Of a stretch of 39,285 nucleotides of DNA, positions 35,725 through 39,285 are shown piece by piece (within the stretch, counting starts at the first letter, position 1; each line of letters begins with the position of its first letter). Under the pieces are notes generated by a model. It was not told the DNA's origin and ran no database searches. It saw only the letters and a list, made by a program, of their open reading frames with translations. The DNA comes from a bacterium (GTDB taxonomy: Bacteria > Myxococcota_A > UBA9160 > UBA6930), in NCBI GenBank assembly GCA_024228115.1, contig JAAETT010000431.1, forward strand, positions 1 through 39,285, in the 5' to 3' direction. A program made the position numbers and the translations under genes.

Positions 35725-38142
35725 GTGCAGTGCAAGCGTCTCCTGGTCCTGGTCCTGCTCCATGCCTTGGCGGCTTCGGCCTATGCGCAGCCTCCGGACG
35801 AGCCGGTTGCGCCCGAACCCTTCGAGCTGTCGAAAGTCGCAGATGAACTCGAGGCCCTGGCGCGGCTGAAGGCCGACGCTCGCGTGCTCGCGGTGGCGGA
35901 TCCCGCGGTCGATCGATTGCGCGAGGAAGTACGTGAAGCCAGCCGGGATCTCGTCCCTGCACGCCAGCAGCTCAGCGAGTCGCTCGCCGAGCTCCCGAGC
36001 CGGGCCCGGGTCATCGACCTCGAGCAGGCCTGGTTCGAGCGCGTCGGGCTCGCGGCCGCATGGAGAGAGGTCCTGGACCGACGCCTCACGTCTCTCGAGA
36101 CGACCCGAGACCAGCTGATCGAGCGGCGAGGTCGGTGGGAGGCGACCCTCTCGGAGGAACAGGAGACCCCCGCGCCCAGCGAGGTGAAGATTGCTGTCCA
36201 GGCGGCGTTGGCGGGCCTCGACGAGAGTGATCAGCTCGTTTCGGACAGCTTGGGTCGCCTGTTTGCGTTGCAGCAGGAACTCTCGGGCCTGGAGGCGGGC
36301 CTCGCGGAGGCGGAAGGTGAGCTCCGCGCGTATCGCGAATCACGGCGGGCGAGCCTGCTCGATGCCGAAGCTCCGCCCTTGTGGGCATTGGATCTCGGCG
36401 AGGGTGAACAGCCGCTGATGGTGCAAGCAGGCGCATCGGCCGGCAGCGACTTCATGGCGTTCGGTGAGTGGTGGCGCGCTCCGGATGCGCCCCGTGGCCG
36501 GGTTGCTGGCTTGGTGTTGGGTGCGCTCGCATTGATCCTCGGGCTCCGTGTGCGCGCACGGAGCTGGCCTGAAGACGATCCCCGGCGGGAGCGTGGCAGG
36601 TTGCTACTTCGCCGACCCTGGTCCATGGCGCTCATCGCCGGCCTTGGTGTTGCGGCCCTGACCACACCCGGGGTACCGCGCCCCGTCGTCGAGCTGATGG
36701 GCCTGGTGTTTCTGGTGCCGGCCTTGCGGGTTCTTTCGGTGGCGGTCCCCCGGCGGTTCCATGCCGCGCTGATCGGGCTGGCCGGGTTCTACGTCTTCGA
36801 TCGCATGCGGGGAATCCTCGAACCTCTGGAGCTTCTCGAGCGCTGCCTCCTGTTGGTCGAGCTGGTGGCGGCTCTCTGCATCCTGCTCTGGATGCTGCGC
36901 CCGAAGCGCCTCGAGAGGGACGAGGCATGGCAGCTCACGAGCCCGTTCCTCTTGTGGGGCGTCACGCGGCTGGGGGTGGCGTTGCTCCTGGTTTCGATCC
37001 TCGGGAACGTGCTCGGGTATGTGGAGCTGTCCCGGGTTCTCGGCGAGGGCGTGTTCCATTCGGCCTATCTGGGCGTCGTGGTCGTTGGCGTTCTACAGGT
37101 GGCTCGCAACTTCCTCGCCATCTCGTTGGGGAGCAGTTGGGCGACGACTGTGCGCATGATCCGCTTGCATCCGCGGCGTGTCGAACGCGCTGCGCGACGC
37201 GGTATGGCGTGGGCAGCCGCCCTGATCTGGCTCCACCTCTCCCTGGATCTGTTCAGCATTCGGGAGGCGGCCTACGGGGTGGCTTCCTCGCTCCTCACGA
37301 CGCCGATCCATCTGGGCGAGGTCGAACTCCGCCTGGGCGATCCCGTGCTCTTGGTCGTCGTGCTCTTTCTCGCCGTCCAGATATCAAAGCTGCTCCGCTT
37401 CGTGCTCCAGGAGGAGGTCTTTCCCCGGGTTCGGATGCAGCGGGGCGTACCGAACGCATTCTCGACGATGTTGCACTACGGCGTCATGCTGCTGGGCCTG
37501 TGGGTTGGTTTCTCAGCGATTGGCATCGAGTGGGACCGGCTCGCGATCGTGATCGGTGCGCTGGGTGTGGGAATCGGGTTCGGCATGCAGAACGTGGTCA
37601 ACAACTTCGTGTCCGGGCTGATCCTGTTGTTCGAGCGTCCGGTGCAGGTTGGCGACACGGTGCAGATGGGCACGGTCCACGGAGATGTCCGCCGCATCGG
37701 AGCCCGCTCCAGCACGATCCGTACCTGGGATGGTTCGGAGATCATCGTGCCCAATGCGGATCTGGTTTCCCAGCAGGTCATCAACTGGACGCTCTCCGAT
37801 CGGCGGCGCCGTATCGACATGGAGTTTGGTGTGGCCTACGGGACGGATCCGGAGGTCGTGCAAGCGATTCTGCGCGAGGCGGCGAGCCAGCATTGCGAGG
37901 TGCTCGAGACGCCGGCCCCGGCCGCCCTCTTCACCGGGTTCGGAGACAGCGCGCTTCTCTTCGAACTTCGCGCCTGGGTGCGGGATCCGGAGTTCTGGAT
38001 GCCCGCACGAAGTGATATCAACGTGGCCGTCAACACGGCGCTGGCGGAAGCAGGAATCGAGATCCCGTTCCCCCAACGGGATGTCCATTTTCGCACACCT
38101 CTCGAGGCGGCATCGCAAGGGGAGCCGGAAGAGGCGGAGTGA
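35725..38142 (+). CDS. MscS-family mechanosensitive channel with large periplasmic domain
   Basis: 805 residues starting at GTG 35725, with a signal peptide ending near ASAYAQ|PPDE. Residues ~35-210 are a charged coiled-coil periplasmic region. From ~255 onward there are about ten membrane segments. The conserved pore helix and beta-domain follow (GVGIGFGMQNVVNNFVSGLI, FERPVQVGDTVQMG, RTWDGSEIIVPNADLVSQQV). The layout resembles MscK/MscM-type channels, which open under membrane tension to release solutes. It lies 70 bases after the dehydrogenase gene, perhaps under its own promoter, and shows no clear link to the catabolic genes. Confidence 0.9.
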   Translation: MQCKRLLVLVLLHALAASAYAQPPDEPVAPEPFELSKVADELEALARLKADARVLAVADPAVDRLREEVREASRDLVPARQQLSESLAELPSRARVIDLEQAWFERVGLAAAWREVLDRRLTSLETTRDQLIERRGRWEATLSEEQETPAPSEVKIAVQAALAGLDESDQLVSDSLGRLFALQQELSGLEAGLAEAEGELRAYRESRRASLLDAEAPPLWALDLGEGEQPLMVQAGASAGSDFMAFGEWWRAPDAPRGRVAGLVLGALALILGLRVRARSWPEDDPRRERGRLLLRRPWSMALIAGLGVAALTTPGVPRPVVELMGLVFLVPALRVLSVAVPRRFHAALIGLAGFYVFDRMRGILEPLELLERCLLLVELVAALCILLWMLRPKRLERDEAWQLTSPFLLWGVTRLGVALLLVSILGNVLGYVELSRVLGEGVFHSAYLGVVVVGVLQVARNFLAISLGSSWATTVRMIRLHPRRVERAARRGMAWAAALIWLHLSLDLFSIREAAYGVASSLLTTPIHLGEVELRLGDPVLLVVVLFLAVQISKLLRFVLQEEVFPRVRMQRGVPNAFSTMLHYGVMLLGLWVGFSAIGIEWDRLAIVIGALGVGIGFGMQNVVNNFVSGLILLFERPVQVGDTVQMGTVHGDVRRIGARSSTIRTWDGSEIIVPNADLVSQQVINWTLSDRRRRIDMEFGVAYGTDPEVVQAILREAASQHCEVLETPAPAALFTGFGDSALLFELRAWVRDPEFWMPARSDINVAVNTALAEAGIEIPFPQRDVHFRTPLEAASQGEPEEAE

Positions 38143-38157
38143 GCGAAGTGCCGTCCT

Positions 38158-38178
38158 GGCGACGCACTGCACGTCGCC
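38158..38178 (+). other. Small hairpin after the MscS gene
   Basis: GGCGACG and CGTCGCC pair exactly around a 7-base loop, 16 bases after the channel's stop. It may mark the transcript end, but there is no T-run, so terminator status is uncertain. Confidence 0.35.
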
Positions 38179-38263
38179 GTGCTGCACCGGGAGCCCGTCG
38201 GGCCCTTCCTGAACCCGGAATTCGATTTCAACCATCGGGTGCTGACATCGTTACCCTGCCGGA

Positions 38264-39259
38264 ATGGGAGCGGATCGTCGGGAACGGTTGAGGGCGGGTT
38301 GGGCGTCGGCCGCGGTCGGTGCGTCGGTCTTCGCCGCCAAATTGGCAGCCTGGATCGTCACGGGCTCCGCCGCCGTATTCGCGGATGCCATGGAGTCCGT
38401 GGTCAATGTCGTTGCCGCGGTGCTTCTGCTCTTCAGCCTCTACGTGGCGTCTCGTCCGGCGGACGAAGGTCATCCCTATGGCCATGGGAAGGTCGAGTAT
38501 TTCTCTGCGGGGATCGAAGGCGCACTGATCGCCGTGGCCGCAGTGTTGATCGCCATCGAGGCCGCGAAAGCGTTGATTTCCGGCGCCATCCCTCAGCGGA
38601 TCGGCCTCGGGCTCGAGCTGGTCGTGGGGGCGAGTGTCGCCAACGCATGGCTCGGCATCTATCTGGTGCGAACCGGACGCCGGACCGACTCGGCCGCCCT
38701 GGTGGCGGATGGCAAGCATGTCCTCGCGGATGTCTGGACGAGTGCCGGGGTGATCGTCGGCATGGCGGCGGTCTGGGCCACGGGTTGGGCGCCGCTCGAT
38801 CCGCTGGTGGCATTGGGCGTGGCTGCCCACGTCTTGCGACAGGGTTGGCTATTGGCGAAGGATGCCGCCGCGGGCCTGATGGACGCGGCCGATACCGACT
38901 TGCTCGAACGCCTGGCGACAACGCTCAGCGAGCAGCGAAATGAAGGCTGGATCGACGTGCACGGCCTGCGTGCCTGGCGCGCGGGTGCTGACGTTCATGC
39001 GGATCTGCATCTGGTGGTCCCGCGTTACTTCGATGCCGACCAACTCCACGGCATCCACGATTCCGTAGAGCATGCCCTTCGAGACGACGTGCGGGCTGGG
39101 GACGTGGTGGTCCACTTCGATCCGTGCCGCCCGCCCTACTGCAAGGGCTGTGCGATGCAGGATTGCCCGGTCCGCAGCTCCACGTTCGAGAGCCGGCTAC
39201 CCCTCGACCGCAACCAGGCCGTCCGCGAAGACGCCGTCGTCGAACGCCACCTGGAATAA
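38264..39259 (+). CDS. Cation diffusion facilitator (CDF) transporter with Cys-rich tail
   Basis: 331 residues, typical of CDF/FieF-like antiporters that export divalent cations from the cytoplasm. Membrane helices include AGWASAAVGASVFAAKLAAW and AVFADAMESVVNVVAAVLLL. The helix-5 metal pair is present as HxxxD in VADGKHVLADVW, while the helix-2 site reads ExxxN (DAMESVVN) rather than HxxxD or DxxxD. Histidines in GHPYGHGK lie in the cytoplasmic loop, and the C-terminal ferredoxin-like domain ends in HFDPCRPPYCKGCAMQDC, a four-cysteine cluster. Metal specificity cannot be set from this; iron, zinc or manganese are all possible. Confidence 0.88.
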   Translation: MGADRRERLRAGWASAAVGASVFAAKLAAWIVTGSAAVFADAMESVVNVVAAVLLLFSLYVASRPADEGHPYGHGKVEYFSAGIEGALIAVAAVLIAIEAAKALISGAIPQRIGLGLELVVGASVANAWLGIYLVRTGRRTDSAALVADGKHVLADVWTSAGVIVGMAAVWATGWAPLDPLVALGVAAHVLRQGWLLAKDAAAGLMDAADTDLLERLATTLSEQRNEGWIDVHGLRAWRAGADVHADLHLVVPRYFDADQLHGIHDSVEHALRDDVRAGDVVVHFDPCRPPYCKGCAMQDCPVRSSTFESRLPLDRNQAVREDAVVERHLE

Positions 39260-39266
39260 GTCAACA

Positions 39267-39285
39267 AGCGGGGACGGGGTTTACA
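39267..39285. repeat. Start of a second REP-like element, cut by the window edge
   Basis: AGCGGGGACG at 39267-39276 is identical to the outer end of the palindrome at 9031 and likewise lies just after a stop codon (8 bases). The following bases differ, so it would be a relative rather than a copy. The window ends before a second arm can be seen. Confidence 0.45.

Overview
The window is about 39 kb of high-GC, densely packed bacterial DNA with 24 intact protein genes and one cut by the left edge. No RNA gene, CRISPR array or complete insertion sequence was seen. No gene-free stretch reaches 300 bases; the longest gap is about 145 bases. Signal peptides with lipoboxes, periplasmic c-type cytochromes, an MscS channel with a large periplasmic part and an N-terminally anchored multihaem cytochrome point to a Gram-negative, respiring organism. 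DapL, EttA, DUF3604 and planctomycete-style membrane dehydrogenase genes fit a free-living deltaproteobacterial-type lineage (Myxococcota, Binatota or similar). That placement is an inference from gene content only.

Left third (1-9132): the tail of an unknown gene, then one 8.9 kb gene for a secreted 2961-residue protein. Its front half is a string of Ig-like domains. Its back half is five glycine-rich modules alternating in an A-B-A-B-A order, with a super-period near 1.85 kb. A 91-base near-perfect palindrome (REP-like) follows its stop codon, and the first ten bases of that palindrome recur at the right edge of the window.

Middle (9133-25625): a divergent pair, a DUF2135-like lipoprotein and a carboxypeptidase-regulatory/cytochrome/Vgb-propeller fusion coupled to an aldo/keto reductase. 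Then come a beta-hydroxyacid dehydrogenase, an orphan 7TM-PAS histidine kinase, ettA, and dapL, whose 3' end overlaps that of ettA. Next is a tightly overlapping redox operon: DUF3108 protein, pentahaem NapC-like cytochrome, monohaem protein and lipoprotein quinohaemoprotein alcohol dehydrogenase. A DUF1353 gene, a DUF3604 gene and a DUF1330 gene follow.

Right third (25335-39285): the most system-like region. A TetR-type regulator is divergent from an enolase-superfamily enzyme, with a 24-bp imperfect palindrome between them as the probable operator. On the plus strand TetR, a DapA-like lyase, an Old Yellow Enzyme relative and a haem-containing membrane dehydrogenase are joined by 4-base stop/start overlaps. 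On the minus strand the enolase-superfamily enzyme is coupled in the same way to an Nramp-fold transporter that lacks the metal-binding motifs, followed by a second, GalD-like enolase-superfamily protein and DUF1330. Together they look like an undescribed catabolic unit for an organic (sugar-type or cyclic) acid. An MscS-type channel and a CDF cation transporter close the window.
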